Shown piece by piece: positions 39,446 to 49,119 of a stretch of 64,000 nucleotides of DNA. The notes under the pieces are model-generated. The model saw only the letters and a list, made by a program, of their open reading frames with translations, made no database searches and was not told where the DNA came from. The stretch is taken from NCBI RefSeq assembly GCF_004522155.1, contig NZ_SDEA01000001.1, positions 434,001-498,000 of the forward strand, read 5' to 3'. Every line of letters begins with the position of its first letter. Positions within the stretch are counted from its first letter, which is position 1. This DNA is from Paracoccus luteus. Lineage in GTDB: Bacteria; Pseudomonadota; Alphaproteobacteria; Rhodobacterales; Rhodobacteraceae. The position numbers were made by a program, and so were the translations under genes.

Positions 39446-40627
39446 ATGTCCGCAGCCCCCCGCATCCTGACCACCACCGGCGAACTGGCCGAGTTCTGCG
39501 CCCTGGCCAAGGCGCAACCCTATGTGACGCTGGACACGGAATTCCTGCGCGAGCGGACGTATTATTCCAAGCTGTGCCTGATCCAGATGGCGCTGCCGCC
39601 CGCGTCCGGCCCCAAGGCCCAGGGCGGACCGGCGGTGCTGGTCGATCCGCTGGCCGACGGGCTGTCGCTGGAGCCGCTGTATGACCTGTTCCGCCACACC
39701 GCGACGGTCAAGGTGTTCCACGCCGCGCGGCAGGATCTGGAGATCTTCTTTCACGACGCGGGCGTCTTTCCCGATCCGCTGTTCGACACCCAGGTCGCGG
39801 CGATGGTCTGCGGCTTTGGCGAGCAGGCGGGATACGAGACGCTGGTCAAGAAGATCGCGCGCCAGCCGCTGGACAAGTCGTCGCGGTTCACCGACTGGTC
39901 GCGCCGCCCGCTGACGCCCGCGCAGGCCGAATACGCGCTGGCCGACGTGACCCATCTGCGCGCCATCTATGAACATCTGTCGGCGCAGCTGCAAAAGACC
40001 GGGCGCGAGGCGTGGGTGGCCGAAGAGGCCGCCGTGCTGATCGACCCCGAAACCTATATCACCCGCCCGCATGAGGCGTGGGAGCGGATTCGCACCCGCT
40101 CGGGCTCGCCCCGGTTTCTGGCGGTCGTGCGCGAGCTGGCGCAGTTCCGCGAGATCTATGCCCAGACCCGCGACGTGCCGCGGTCGCGGGTGTTCAAGGA
40201 CGACGCGCTGATCGAACTGGCGTCGGCCAAGCCCCTGACCGAGGAGGATCTGGGCAAGTCGCGGCTTTTGCTGCGCGAGGCGCGGCGGGGCGACATCGCG
40301 CAGGGCATCCTGACGGCGGTCAGGGCGGGGGTCGAGGCGACCGACCTGCCCAAGCCCGCGCCGGACGAACCGGGCAAGCCCGGCAACGCCGCGCTGTCGC
40401 AGTTGCTGCGGGTGCTGCTGCAGGCCAAGGCGGACGCGGCGGACGTGGCGCCGCGGCTGATCGCGTCGTCGGCCGATCTGGACGCGCTGGCGGCGGGCGG
40501 GCGCGACATGGCGGCGCTGACGGGATGGCGCGCGCAGGTGTTCGGCGACGACGCGCTGCGGCTGGTGCAGGGGCGCATCGCGCTGTCCGCGGTTGGGGGC
40601 GCGATCAGGGTCGTGCCGGTGGACTGA
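39446..40627 (+). CDS. rnd: Ribonuclease D
   Basis: 393 aa from ATG 39446. DEDD-type 3'-5' exonuclease for tRNA and stable RNA maturation. First acidic motif: VTLDTEFLRERTYYSKLCLIQMA; second: VKVFHAARQDLEIFF; third: YALADVTHLRAIYEHL. The HRDC domain lies after about residue 200 (LAVVRELAQFREIYAQTRDVPRSRVFKDDALIELA). A long upstream extension of the frame overlaps the GST gene and parE start and is rejected. Confidence 0.95.
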   Translation: MSAAPRILTTTGELAEFCALAKAQPYVTLDTEFLRERTYYSKLCLIQMALPPASGPKAQGGPAVLVDPLADGLSLEPLYDLFRHTATVKVFHAARQDLEIFFHDAGVFPDPLFDTQVAAMVCGFGEQAGYETLVKKIARQPLDKSSRFTDWSRRPLTPAQAEYALADVTHLRAIYEHLSAQLQKTGREAWVAEEAAVLIDPETYITRPHEAWERIRTRSGSPRFLAVVRELAQFREIYAQTRDVPRSRVFKDDALIELASAKPLTEEDLGKSRLLLREARRGDIAQGILTAVRAGVEATDLPKPAPDEPGKPGNAALSQLLRVLLQAKADAADVAPRLIASSADLDALAAGGRDMAALTGWRAQVFGDDALRLVQGRIALSAVGGAIRVVPVD

Positions 40628-40628
40628 G

Positions 40629-41132
40629 GTGTCGGGGTTTCTGCTCGCCACCCCGCGCACGCTGATCCGCAGCGTCGAGGCGGCCGACCTTGCGCCGCTT
40701 TACGACATCGCCACCGACGCGCAGGTTGCGCCGATGCTGCTGCTGTTTCATGCGGGTATGGACCGGCAGGATTTTGCGCGCATCTTCCCCCTGGGTGCCG
40801 CGCGCCCGCCGTTCCGCGCGGTGGTCGAGGCGGGCGGACGGACCATCGGTTCGATCGGGGTCTCGGCCGGGGCGCGTCCCTCGATCGTCTATTTCCTTGC
40901 CCCCGCCTGCGCAGGGCAGGGTTTGGCCAGCGAGATCGTTCCGCCGTTCGTCGCCACTCTCGGCCGGGATTTCGGCCTGCATGCGTTGCGCGCCGAGGTG
41001 TTCGACGACAACCCGGCATCGCTGCGCGTGCTGGAAAAGGCGGGTTTCATCCGCACTGGCCGGACCATGCTGCGGTCCGCCGGGCGCGCGCAGTCCGCGC
41101 CGGGCTGGGTGCTGGAACGCGACGCGGGCTGA
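40629..41132 (+). CDS. GNAT-family N-acetyltransferase
   Basis: 167 aa from GTG 40629, one nt after the rnd stop. Typical of the RimJ/RimL-like branch: TPRTLIRSVEAADLAPLYDIATD at the N-terminus, AGQGLASEIVPPFV (acetyl-CoA loop, here QGxxxE), and HALRAEVFDDNPASLRVLEKAGFIRTGR at the C-terminus. The substrate (amine or ribosomal protein N-terminus) is unknown. Translationally coupled to rnd. Confidence 0.82.
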   Translation: MSGFLLATPRTLIRSVEAADLAPLYDIATDAQVAPMLLLFHAGMDRQDFARIFPLGAARPPFRAVVEAGGRTIGSIGVSAGARPSIVYFLAPACAGQGLASEIVPPFVATLGRDFGLHALRAEVFDDNPASLRVLEKAGFIRTGRTMLRSAGRAQSAPGWVLERDAG

Positions 41133-41158
41133 CGGTCGCCGCGCCGTCAGCTGCGCCG

Positions 41159-41698
41159 TCAGCCGCCCCGGTCGCCCCGCCGGTCCCCGCCCGTGCCGTG
41201 ATCGTCGGCCTGCTGGTCGCGCACCTGCTCGGCCACGGGGGTGACGAAACGCTGGATCAGCCACAGCACGACGATCGCCATCAGGGTGACCAGCCCCGCG
41301 AGCTTGACGTCGCCCACGCCGCAGCACAGGCCGATGGCCCCGCACAACCACATGGATGCGCCGGTCGTGACGCCCCGCACGCTGGCGCCGGTGATGACGA
41401 TCGACCCGGCAGCCAGGAAGGCCACGCCCGATGTCACGGCCTCGATCAGGCGCAGCGGGTCGGTCTGGATCTCGGTGCCGGGGGCTGCTTGAAAGCTGGT
41501 CAGCTCCATCGCGACGATGGCAAAGGCGGCGGCCGCCAGCGAGATGAGCATATGCGTCCGCAGCCCCGCGGCGCGCGAGTTGACCTCGCGTTCCCAGCCG
41601 ATGACGCCGCCCAGAAGGATCGCAGTCAACAGCCGCAGCACGGCGGTGGCCATCGATACCGAGTTCATCGGATTGGTGAAATCCTGCCAGATGTCCAT
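41159..41698 (-). CDS. MgtC/SapB-family membrane protein
   Basis: 179 aa with four or five hydrophobic helices. LRLLTAILLGGVIGWEREVNSRAAGLRTHMLISLAAAAFAIVAME is the MgtC N-terminus. The family is linked to low-magnesium growth and to control of ATP synthase and membrane potential in pathogens; no ACT domain is seen at the C-terminus, which is His/Asp/Gly-rich. It ends convergent with the GNAT gene. Confidence 0.88.
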   Translation of the reverse strand: MDIWQDFTNPMNSVSMATAVLRLLTAILLGGVIGWEREVNSRAAGLRTHMLISLAAAAFAIVAMELTSFQAAPGTEIQTDPLRLIEAVTSGVAFLAAGSIVITGASVRGVTTGASMWLCGAIGLCCGVGDVKLAGLVTLMAIVVLWLIQRFVTPVAEQVRDQQADDHGTGGDRRGDRGG

Positions 41699-41713
41699 GC
41701 GGTCCCCTGTCGT

Positions 41714-42076
41714 TCAGCGGACGGGCGGCTGCCCGTGCGGCGCGCGCGCCGCCTTTTCCGCCAGACCGGAAGTGCCGTCGCGCCGGTCCAGTTCCGCGAC
41801 CACCTGCGCCAGCGTCACGTCGCGCGCGGCCAGCATGACCAGCAGGTGATAAAGCACGTCGGCGGCCTCGGCGGTCAGCCGGGCGCGGTCGCCCCTGACG
41901 GCCTCGATGATCGCCTCGACCGCCTCTTCGCCGAACTTTTCGGCGCATTTCTCGGGGCCTTTGGACAGCAGATGCGCGGTCCAGCTGGACGAAGGGTCCG
42001 CGCCGCGGCGCGATTCGATGGTCGCGGCCAGCCGCGACAGGGCGCCAAGATCGGCCGTGGGGACCGGGTCGGTCAT
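41714..42076 (-). CDS. hisE: Phosphoribosyl-ATP pyrophosphatase
   Basis: 120 aa. HisE cleaves phosphoribosyl-ATP, the second histidine step. [23 protein letters not shown] is the MazG-like metal-binding helix pair, followed by [26 protein letters not shown]. It overlaps the hisF stop by 4 nt. Only hisF and hisE of the usual his cluster are here; hisA, hisB and hisH are not in the window. Confidence 0.95.
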   Translation of the reverse strand: MTDPVPTADLGALSRLAATIESRRGADPSSSWTAHLLSKGPEKCAEKFGEEAVEAIIEAVRGDRARLTAEAADVLYHLLVMLAARDVTLAQVVAELDRRDGTSGLAEKAARAPHGQPPVR

Positions 42077-42834
42077 GTCAGGCGCACCGGGATGCCGGCG
42101 GCGGCCATATGGGCCTTGGCCTGGGCGACGGTGAAGGTGCCGAAGTGAAAGATCGACGCGGCCAGCACGGCGCTGGCGTGGCCGTCGCGCACGCCCTCGA
42201 CCAGATGATCCAGCGTGCCGACGCCGCCGGACGCGATGACGGGAATGTCCACCGCGTCCGCCACGGCGCGGGTCAGCGGGATGTTGAAGCCCGCGCGCGT
42301 GCCGTCGCGGTCCATGCTGGTCAGCAGGATCTCTCCGGCGCCCATGTCGGCGACGGTGCGGGCGAACTCGACCGCGTCGATGCCGGTCGGCTTGCGGCCG
42401 CCGTGGGTGAAGATTTCCCATCGGCCGGGCGCGACGGTCTTGGCGTCGATGGCGACGACGATGCACTGGCTGCCGAAGCGGTCGGCGGCCTCGGCCACCA
42501 CATCGGGATCGGCCACGGCGGCCGAGTTGAACGAGACCTTGTCCGCCCCCGCCAGCAGCAGCGCGCGCACGTCGCGGTGCGACCGCACGCCGCCGCCGAC
42601 CGTCAGCGGGATAAAGCACTGCTCGGCCGCGCGGGTCACCAGGTCATACATGGTGCCGCGGTTTTCATGCGTGGCGTGGATGTCGAGGAAACACAGCTCG
42701 TCCGCGCCCGCCGCGTCATAGGCCGCGGCGGCGGCCACGGGGTCGCCCGCATCCACCAGATCGACGAAGTTGACGCCCTTGACGACGCGCCCGTCGGCCA
42801 CGTCAAGGCAGGGAATGATGCGGGTCTTGAGCAT
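42073..42834 (-). CDS. hisF: Imidazole glycerol phosphate synthase cyclase subunit
   Basis: 253 aa TIM barrel. [28 protein letters not shown] with catalytic D11, [30 protein letters not shown], and [16 protein letters not shown]. With HisH it makes imidazole glycerol phosphate and AICAR. The family start [12 protein letters not shown] is at 42834; earlier codons belong to repeat element copy 2. hisE overlaps its end. Confidence 0.96.
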   Translation of the reverse strand: MLKTRIIPCLDVADGRVVKGVNFVDLVDAGDPVAAAAAYDAAGADELCFLDIHATHENRGTMYDLVTRAAEQCFIPLTVGGGVRSHRDVRALLLAGADKVSFNSAAVADPDVVAEAADRFGSQCIVVAIDAKTVAPGRWEIFTHGGRKPTGIDAVEFARTVADMGAGEILLTSMDRDGTRAGFNIPLTRAVADAVDIPVIASGGVGTLDHLVEGVRDGHASAVLAASIFHFGTFTVAQAKAHMAAAGIPVRLT

Positions 42835-42869
42835 GGCGGGGTGATAGCGCGGCCGCTGCCGGGGGGAAA

Positions 42870-42930
42870 GGGGCTTCGCCCCTCGCCGCCGATGGCGGCT
42901 CACCCCAGAGTATTTTCGCCAAGAAGAAGC
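42870..42930 (+). repeat. Dispersed intergenic repeat, copy 2
   Basis: Two stem-loops, GGGGC-TTC-GCCCC (42870-42882) and GCCGCC-GAT-GGCGGC (42885-42899), then a tail AGAGTATTTTCGCCAAGAAG (42907-42926). It lies between the fabH stop and the hisF start, antisense to both genes. Compare copies at 6213, 50292 and 57219. Confidence 0.6.
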
Positions 42931-42942
42931 CCCCAGTGGGAG

Positions 42943-43917
42943 CTACCAGCGCAGGACGACGCTGCCCCAGGTCAGGCCGCCGCCGATCGCCTCGGTCACG
43001 ATGACGTCGCCGCGCCGGAACTTGCCTTGCCCGTCGGCGACCGACAGCGCCAGCGGGATCGACGCGGCCGAGGTGTTGCCGTGGTCGGCCACGGTCAGCA
43101 CGACCTTGTCCATCGGCAGCTGCAGCTTGTTCGCGGTGGCGCTGATGATACGCAGGTTGGCCTGGTGGGGCACCAGCCAGTCCACGTCGGCGGGGGCCAG
43201 CCCCGCCTTGTCCAGAACCCGGTGCGCGGTCTGGGCCAGCTTTTCGACGGCATGGCGGAACACAAGGTTGCCCTGCATCCGCAGGAACCCCCCGGTGCCG
43301 GTCGAGCCGACGCCGCCGTCCACATACAGGATGTCGCGCAGCGTGCCGTCGCTGTTCAGGTCGGTCGCCAGCACGCCGCGGTCGCCGCTGGTGCCGGTGC
43401 CCTCGGCCGCCTCGACGATGACGGCGCCGGCGCCGTCGCCGAACAGCACGCAGGTGCCGCGGTCGGTCCAGTCCATGATCCGGCTGAACGTCTCGGCACC
43501 GATGACCAGCACCCGCCCGGCCTGTTCCGACCGGATCAGCCCGTCGGCGTTCGCCAGCGCGAACACGAACCCCGCGCAGACCGCCTGCACGTCGAAGGCA
43601 AAGCCGCGCGTCATGCCAAGCCCCGCCTGCACCATCGTCGCCACCGACGGAAAGGTCAGGTCGGGGGTCGAGGTCGCGACCACGATCGCGTCGATGTCGC
43701 CGGCGCTCAGCCCGGCGCGGTCCAGCGCCGCCTGACCCGCCTTGATCGCCAGATGGCTGGTGCGTTCGTCAGCGGCCGCGAAATGCCGCCGCTCGATCCC
43801 GGTGCGGTTGCGGATCCATTCGTCGCTGGTGTCCAGCGTCTGTTCGAAGTGGCTGTTCTCGACGATGCGTTCGGGCAGGTAATGTCCGGTGGACCGGATG
43901 ACGGAACGGCGGATCAC
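42943..43917 (-). CDS. fabH: 3-oxoacyl-ACP synthase III (FabH)
   Basis: 324 aa. Starts fatty acid synthesis by joining acetyl-CoA and malonyl-ACP. Catalytic triad residues are visible: C114 in DVQAVCAGFVFAL, H in LVPHQANLRI, N in DHGNTSAAS. DTSDEWIRNRTGIERRHF near the N-terminus is typical. The start overlaps the plsX stop by 4 nt. In many relatives ihfA follows; here a repeat element and hisF follow. Confidence 0.96.
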   Translation of the reverse strand: MIRRSVIRSTGHYLPERIVENSHFEQTLDTSDEWIRNRTGIERRHFAAADERTSHLAIKAGQAALDRAGLSAGDIDAIVVATSTPDLTFPSVATMVQAGLGMTRGFAFDVQAVCAGFVFALANADGLIRSEQAGRVLVIGAETFSRIMDWTDRGTCVLFGDGAGAVIVEAAEGTGTSGDRGVLATDLNSDGTLRDILYVDGGVGSTGTGGFLRMQGNLVFRHAVEKLAQTAHRVLDKAGLAPADVDWLVPHQANLRIISATANKLQLPMDKVVLTVADHGNTSAASIPLALSVADGQGKFRRGDVIVTEAIGGGLTWGSVVLRW

Positions 43918-45023
43918 GGCGTCTGCTCCTCGGCCGGGGCGGGCGGGGCGGCGGCGGCCTGCACGACGGCCTGCGCCACCCGCGCGGCCAGGCGGTCGTG
44001 GAACCCCGATTGCGCCAGCTGGAACGCCAGCTTGATCGCGGCGGACACGCCCGTCGCGTCGGCCGAGCCGTGCGATTTCACCACCGTGCCGTTCAGGCCC
44101 AGGAACACGCCGCCGTTCACCCGGCGGGGGTCAATGCGCTTTTGCAGGCGCTTCAGCGAGGTCATGGCCAGCACGGCCGCAAACTTGGACATGATGGAAT
44201 TGGCGAACGCGTCCTTGAAAAAGTCGCCCACCAGCTTGGCCGTGCCCTCGCCGGTCTTCAACGCCACATTGCCGGTGAAGCCGTCCGTCACGATCACGTC
44301 CACGCGCGCGCCGGGCAGGTCGCTGCCCTCGACGAAGCCGGCGTATTCGAACCCCCCCTCGGGGGCGGCGGCGGCGATCAGCTCGTTGGCCTGCTTCAGC
44401 TCGGCGCGGCCCTTGTGTTCCTCGGTGCCGACGTTCAGCAGGCCGATGCGCGGGCGGGCAAGCCCCAGCCCGTTCCGGGCATAGGACGCGCCCATCATCG
44501 CGTATTGCAGCAGGTCCGGGGCGTCGGCCTTGATGTCGGCGCCCACGTCCAGCATCACGTTGAACCCCTGCGGGTTGCGCGACGGCCACAGGATGGCGAT
44601 GGCGGGGCGGTTCACGCCGGGCAGCTTGCGCAGCCGGATCACCGACAGCGCCATCAGCGCCCCGGTGTTGCCGCAGCTGACCGCGACCGTCGCCTCGCCG
44701 GCGCGGACGGATTCGATCGCCGACCACATCGAGGTGTCCTGCGCGCTGCGGATCACCTGCGCGGGCTTGTCGTTCATCGTGACCACGCCTTGGGCGTGGC
44801 GGATGTCGCAGCGTTCGGCCAGTCCCTTGCGCTTGCCGATCAGGCGGCGCAGCTCGGGTTCGGGGCCGTGGACGATAAAGCGGATCGCATCGTTCTTTTC
44901 GGCGCTTTCGGCGATGCCCGCGATGACGGTCGCCGGCCCCCGGTCGCCGCCCATCGCGTCAACCGAGATCACGACGCTGCCGCCGGAACGGCGCGTGTCG
45001 GCAGGTTCGAATGCCGAGGACAT
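43914..45023 (-). CDS. plsX: Phosphate acyltransferase PlsX
   Basis: 369 aa. Makes acyl phosphate from acyl-ACP for phospholipid synthesis. VVISVDAMGGDRGPATVIAGIAESAEKN near the N-terminus, AVSCGNTGALMALSV, and GFVEGSDLPGARVDVIVTDGFTGNVALKTGEG are family motifs. The start at 45023 was preferred; the longer frame to 45164 overlaps rpmF. It sits in the conserved DUF177-rpmF-plsX-fabH order. Confidence 0.95.
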   Translation of the reverse strand: MSSAFEPADTRRSGGSVVISVDAMGGDRGPATVIAGIAESAEKNDAIRFIVHGPEPELRRLIGKRKGLAERCDIRHAQGVVTMNDKPAQVIRSAQDTSMWSAIESVRAGEATVAVSCGNTGALMALSVIRLRKLPGVNRPAIAILWPSRNPQGFNVMLDVGADIKADAPDLLQYAMMGASYARNGLGLARPRIGLLNVGTEEHKGRAELKQANELIAAAAPEGGFEYAGFVEGSDLPGARVDVIVTDGFTGNVALKTGEGTAKLVGDFFKDAFANSIMSKFAAVLAMTSLKRLQKRIDPRRVNGGVFLGLNGTVVKSHGSADATGVSAAIKLAFQLAQSGFHDRLAARVAQAVVQAAAAPPAPAEEQTP

Positions 45024-45043
45024 GGGCGCGCCCGATCCGACGA

Positions 45044-45250
45044 TCAGGCCGCGTCGTCGTCCAGGTCGATCCCGGCCGTCTGGGCCACGACTTCGCGGTC
45101 GGCGTAATGGCCGCAGGACGGGCAGACGTGGTGCGGGCGCTTCAGCTCGCCGCAGTTGGTGCATTCGTTCGGGTTGCCCGCGACCAGCGCATCATGCGAA
45201 CGGCGCATGTTGCGGCGGGACCGGGTCACTCGGTTCTGGGGGACGGCCAT
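45044..45250 (-). CDS. rpmF: 50S ribosomal protein L32
   Basis: 68 aa. [22 protein letters not shown] is the L32 start, and four cysteines ([18 protein letters not shown]) form a zinc ribbon, so this is the C+ (zinc-binding) form. It is 20 nt before plsX in the usual DUF177-rpmF-plsX-fabH arrangement. The 202 bp between it and the DUF177 gene show no clear gene. Confidence 0.97.
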   Translation of the reverse strand: MAVPQNRVTRSRRNMRRSHDALVAGNPNECTNCGELKRPHHVCPSCGHYADREVVAQTAGIDLDDDAA

Positions 45251-45452
45251 GTGTCAACCTTCGGTGGCGGGGGCGCGGCGACAGGTCCGGCCCATAGTGT
45301 TTCGGATCGAACCGCGCCAATACGCCATCGCGCCGCGGCCTGCAAGGTCAAAGGGCCGGCGCGCGGCGTGCGCGGTCCCGGTGAACGCCCGTGTTAGCCG
45401 CGCGGCCGCCGCGCCGCAACCGGCCACGCGGCAGGTGGCGATGGGCGGGACG

Positions 45453-46028
45453 CTATTCGGTGTCGCGCCGCGCCAGCAGGTCGCCCAGCCCGGCAAACGG
45501 CTTGCGCGTGTCCTCGGCCTCAGGCTCTGGTGCCGCGCCGTCGTCCAGGCTGGCGTCGGGCGCGCGGGGGTAAAGCGGCAGGGCCAGCGACAGCGCCTCG
45601 ACCAGCACGGCGCCAAGGTCGATGGCCTGACCCAGCGGCTCGGTCTCGTCGTCGGGCATCTCGATCTCTTCGCCGGTCGGATCGGTCGCATGGGGGGACC
45701 AGGCGCGGCGCACCTCTTCGTCCAGCGCGGTCGCGACGGGGGCCAGCGTCACCACGCAGGGCTGCACCACGCGGGCGGTCAGCCGCGCGGTCAGCGCCCA
45801 GCTGTCGGCGCCCGCGGCCTCGATCCGGCCGGTCATGCGGGCGGCGGGCAGATCGGTCAGGTCCAGCGCCTCGGCGATCCGGGCGCGGGCGTCGGCGTCG
45901 GGGGCCAGGTCGAATTGGTTGGCCTGCCGCGGGTTCAGCTGCGTGACCCGCAACCGGTGCGCATAGGGACCGCCGCCCGCCGCGTCGTCGGGCCGGCGGT
46001 CGCCGCGTGTCGGGTTGAAAGCTGTCAT
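45453..46028 (-). CDS. YceD/DUF177 family protein
   Basis: 191 aa from ATG 46028, chosen over 46070 because GGAAAGG lies just upstream. YAHRLRVTQLNPRQANQFDLAPDADARARIAEALDL, VVQPCVVTLAPVATALDEEVRRAWSP (with the conserved Cys), and an acidic C-terminal part fit DUF177. YceD-like proteins are linked to 23S rRNA/ribosome maturation and precede rpmF. The exact role is unknown. Confidence 0.86.
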   Translation of the reverse strand: MTAFNPTRGDRRPDDAAGGGPYAHRLRVTQLNPRQANQFDLAPDADARARIAEALDLTDLPAARMTGRIEAAGADSWALTARLTARVVQPCVVTLAPVATALDEEVRRAWSPHATDPTGEEIEMPDDETEPLGQAIDLGAVLVEALSLALPLYPRAPDASLDDGAAPEPEAEDTRKPFAGLGDLLARRDTE

Positions 46029-46088
46029 GGCGGGCCTTTCCGGCGGGTCGTGCCGCCAAGCGTCTGACATTCTTGAGCGTCAGCCCCG

Positions 46089-46117
46089 AGTTTGCTAAGC
46101 CGCGCTGACGGCGTCAA
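46089..46117 (-). promoter_or_regulatory. Candidate promoter for DUF177-rpmF-plsX-fabH
   Basis: On the minus strand TTGACG (46117-46112) is followed after 17 nt by CAAACT (46094-46089). The -35 lies in the perfect palindrome TGACG-G-CGTCA (46106-46116). The -10 match is weak. Confidence 0.35.
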
Positions 46118-46209
46118 CAACCGCGGCGGGGGAAGCCCCGTTCCGCAGGCCGGCGACACACGGCAGACCGCGCCCGCCGGGCGCCAAAGGGGCAAGGATC
46201 AACGCGCAG

Positions 46210-46665
46210 ATGACCACCACGCGGCGGCAGATGATCCTTGCGGCCTTGGCGCTGCCGATGCTGGGCGTCGCGGGATGCACGCGCATGTATCGCAACCACG
46301 GCTATGTTCCCGTCGATGACGAGCTTGCGGCCGTCGTCGTGGGCCAGACCACCCGCGACGAACTGGAAAGCCTGATCGGCCGTCCCGGCTCGCAGGGGGT
46401 GCTGACCGGGTCCAGCTGGTATTACGTCGGGTCGCGCTGGGAACATTACGGCATGCGTCCCCCGCGCGAGATCGACCGGCAGGTCGTGGCCATCAGCTTT
46501 GCCGAATCGGGTGTGGTGACCAACGTCGAACGCTTTGGCCTGGAAAGCGGCCGCGTCGTCGTGCTGTCGCGGCGCGTCACCGACACCGGGGTCTCCGGCG
46601 TCGGCGTGATCCGCCAGATTTTCCGCAACGTCGGCAACGTCAACGCCGGGCAGTTGCTCGACTAG
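46210..46665 (+). CDS. bamE: Outer membrane assembly lipoprotein BamE (SmpA/OmlA)
   Basis: 151 aa. Signal peptide with lipobox: [16 protein letters not shown] at about residues 8-23, so C23 is lipidated. The BamE fold follows: [30 protein letters not shown]. BamE helps the BAM complex insert beta-barrel proteins. It is divergent from the DUF177 gene. The TAG stop shares the tetramer CTAG (46662-46665) with the convergent msrB stop. Confidence 0.92.
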   Translation: MTTTRRQMILAALALPMLGVAGCTRMYRNHGYVPVDDELAAVVVGQTTRDELESLIGRPGSQGVLTGSSWYYVGSRWEHYGMRPPREIDRQVVAISFAESGVVTNVERFGLESGRVVVLSRRVTDTGVSGVGVIRQIFRNVGNVNAGQLLD

Positions 46666-47069
46666 GCCGCGGGCTCCGCCTGCCCCTCGGGGACAAAGCG
46701 CAGCGCCACGCCGTTGATGCAGTAACGCAGGCCCGTCGGCGGCGGGCCGTCGGGGAACACGTGGCCAAGATGCGCGTCGCAACGGTGGCAGCGGACCTCG
46801 GTGCGGACCATGCCGTGGGTGACGTCGCGGTGTTCGTCGATCTTGCCGCCCGCGCGGGAAAAGCTGGGCCAGCCGCAGTGGCTCTCGAACTTCTGGTCGC
46901 CATCGAACAGCCGCGCCCCGCAGCAGACGCAGGCGTAATGCCCCGCGCCGCCGGGAAAGCCCGGGTGCGAGAATGGCCGTTCGGTGCCCGCGGTGCGGGT
47001 CACGCGATAGGCTTCCGGGTCCAGCATGGCGCGCCATTCGGCATCGGTGCGCGTGATCTTGTCGGTCAT
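46662..47069 (-). CDS. msrB: Peptide-methionine (R)-S-oxide reductase MsrB
   Basis: 135 aa. Reduces methionine-R-sulfoxide. Zinc cysteines appear as CVCCG (about 47-50) and CHRC (about 95-98), and the catalytic cysteine as [27 protein letters not shown] is the usual substrate segment. Start at 47069; nine further codons to 47096 are possible. Its stop overlaps the bamE stop. Confidence 0.95.
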   Translation of the reverse strand: MTDKITRTDAEWRAMLDPEAYRVTRTAGTERPFSHPGFPGGAGHYACVCCGARLFDGDQKFESHCGWPSFSRAGGKIDEHRDVTHGMVRTEVRCHRCDAHLGHVFPDGPPPTGLRYCINGVALRFVPEGQAEPAA

Positions 47070-47173
47070 GTCGATTTCCTGTTGCCGCCTTGTCACAATC
47101 TAGGGCTAACCGGGCCGGGAACAAGCGCCGCGCCCCCTTCGTTCCCGGGGGTGACCGTTCGGGATGGCAAGCG

Positions 47174-47926
47174 ATGCTGAACCTGCGCAAGGGACGCTAC
47201 GGCGTCCGTCTGGCAGCGTCACACGACGATCTGCGCGCGGCGCAGCGATTGCGCTGGCGGTGCTTTGTGGGTCGGCGCGCGGGCGCCGACGACCCGGCGG
47301 CGCTGGACGCCGACGACCACGACGCGATCTGCCGGCATGTGCTGATCGAGGATCTGCGGTCCGGCGCACTGGTCGCGTGTTTCCGCATCCTGCCCTTGGC
47401 GAGGGGGGCCGAGATCGGGCGCAGCTATGCCGCCCGGCACTATGATTTGTCGCGGCTCGCGCGCTTTGACGGCCCGATGGTCGAGGTTGGGCGCTTCTGC
47501 ATCCACCCCGCCCACGGCGATCCCGACATCCTGCGCCTCGCCTGGGGGGCGCTTGCCGCGCATGTGGATGCTCATGGCGTGCAGATGCTGTTCGGCTGCT
47601 CGTCATTCGCCGGCATCGACACGGCCCTGCACGCCGACGCCTTCGCCATGCTGCGCGACCGGCACCTTGCGCCGAACCGCTGGCTGCCCCGTGTCAAGGC
47701 GCCCGACGTGTTCCGCTTTGCCCGGCTGCTGCGCCGCCGTCCCGACGCGCGCGCCGCGATGGCCGCGATGCCGCCCTTGCTGCGGACCTATCTGCTGATG
47801 GGCGGCTGGGTCAGCGATCACGCGGTCGTGGACCGCCAGCTCGACACCCTGCATGTCTTCACCGGGCTCGAGATCCGGGCGATTCCGCCCGCCCGCGCGC
47901 GGCTGTTGCGCGCGCTGGCGGGCTGA
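47174..47926 (+). CDS. olsB: Ornithine N-acyltransferase OlsB-like (GNAT fold)
   Basis: 250 aa. Adds a 3-hydroxy fatty acid from ACP to ornithine, first step of ornithine lipids. [26 protein letters not shown] at the N-terminus, [26 protein letters not shown], and [28 protein letters not shown] are characteristic. Start at 47174 ([11 protein letters not shown]). OlsA, the second acyltransferase and often next door, is not adjacent; tgt follows. Confidence 0.85.
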   Translation: MLNLRKGRYGVRLAASHDDLRAAQRLRWRCFVGRRAGADDPAALDADDHDAICRHVLIEDLRSGALVACFRILPLARGAEIGRSYAARHYDLSRLARFDGPMVEVGRFCIHPAHGDPDILRLAWGALAAHVDAHGVQMLFGCSSFAGIDTALHADAFAMLRDRHLAPNRWLPRVKAPDVFRFARLLRRRPDARAAMAAMPPLLRTYLLMGGWVSDHAVVDRQLDTLHVFTGLEIRAIPPARARLLRALAG

Positions 47927-47991
47927 ACGCCGCGCGATTGCCAGCGCCGCCCGTCCGGCTTAGACACGGCGCTTTGCAGCGCGGGGCAAAC

Positions 47992-49119
47992 ATGGCCGGA
48001 TTTTCATTCACCGTCAGCGCCACGCAGGGCAGGGCGCGCACCGGCGTCATCGACACGCCCCGCGGCCAGATCCGCACGCCCGCCTTCATGCCCGTGGGCA
48101 CCGCCGGCACGGTCAAGGCGATGCTGCCCGGATCGGTGCGCGCGACCGGGGCCGACATCCTGCTGGGCAACACCTATCACCTGATGCTGCGCCCCGGTGC
48201 CGAACGCATCGCAGGGCTGGGGGGGCTGCACCGTTTCATGAACTGGGACCCGCCGATCCTGACCGATTCCGGCGGGTTCCAGGTGATGAGCCTTGCGGAT
48301 CTGCGCAAGCTGACCGAGGACGGCGTGACCTTCGCCAGCCACATCGACGGCTCGCGCCATTTCCTGTCGCCCGAAACCAGCATGCAGATCCAGCGCCTGC
48401 TGGGGTCGGACATCGTCATGGCCTTCGACGAATGTCCCGCGCTGCCCGCGACCGAGGACCGGCAGGCCGAGGCGATGCGCCTGTCCATGCGCTGGGCGCA
48501 GCGGTCGCGCGACGCCTTCGGCGACCGCCCCGGCCACGCGCTGTTCGGGATCATGCAGGGCGGGGTGATCCGGCACCTGCGCGAGGAATCGGCGGCCGCC
48601 CTGCGCGCCATCGGCTTCGATGGCTATGCCATCGGCGGGCTGGCGGTGGGCGAGGGGCAGGGCGCGATGTTCGGCGTCCTCGACTACGCGACGGACCTGC
48701 TGCCCGCGGACCAGCCGCGCTATCTGATGGGGGTAGGCAAGCCCGACGACGTCGTGGGGGCCGTCCAGCGCGGCGTGGACATGATGGACTGCGTGCTGCC
48801 CTCGCGCTCTGGCCGCACGGGGCAGGCGTGGACGCGGCGCGGGCCGGTGGCGATCAAGAACGCCCGCCACGCCGACGACCCGCGCCCGCTGGACGAAACC
48901 TGCACCTGCCCCGCCTGCACCGGCTATTCCCGCGCCTATCTGCACCATGTCTTCCGCGCCGGAGAGATGATTTCCGGCATGCTGCTGACCTGGCACAACC
49001 TGCACTATTTCCAGCAGATCATGCAGGGGATGCGCGATGCCATCGCCGCGGGGACGCTGGACGGCTGGGTGGCGGATTTCCACGCTGTCCGCGCGCAGGG
49101 CGACATCGATCCGGTCTAG
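47992..49119 (+). CDS. tgt: Queuine tRNA-ribosyltransferase
   Basis: 375 aa. Replaces G34 of GUN-anticodon tRNAs with preQ1. [23 protein letters not shown] at the N-terminus, [17 protein letters not shown] (nucleophile region), [17 protein letters not shown], and a zinc site from [16 protein letters not shown]. Start at 47992 (MAGFSF). The TAG stop shares CTAG (49116-49119) with the convergent TRIC-like gene. Confidence 0.97.
   Translation: MAGFSFTVSATQGRARTGVIDTPRGQIRTPAFMPVGTAGTVKAMLPGSVRATGADILLGNTYHLMLRPGAERIAGLGGLHRFMNWDPPILTDSGGFQVMSLADLRKLTEDGVTFASHIDGSRHFLSPETSMQIQRLLGSDIVMAFDECPALPATEDRQAEAMRLSMRWAQRSRDAFGDRPGHALFGIMQGGVIRHLREESAAALRAIGFDGYAIGGLAVGEGQGAMFGVLDYATDLLPADQPRYLMGVGKPDDVVGAVQRGVDMMDCVLPSRSGRTGQAWTRRGPVAIKNARHADDPRPLDETCTCPACTGYSRAYLHHVFRAGEMISGMLLTWHNLHYFQQIMQGMRDAIAAGTLDGWVADFHAVRAQGDIDPV

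Noticed and set aside
45251-45452. A small gene between rpmF and the DUF177 gene
   Set aside because: Frames here are short, Arg/Ala-rich and opposite to rpmF-like shadows; nothing family-like was seen.
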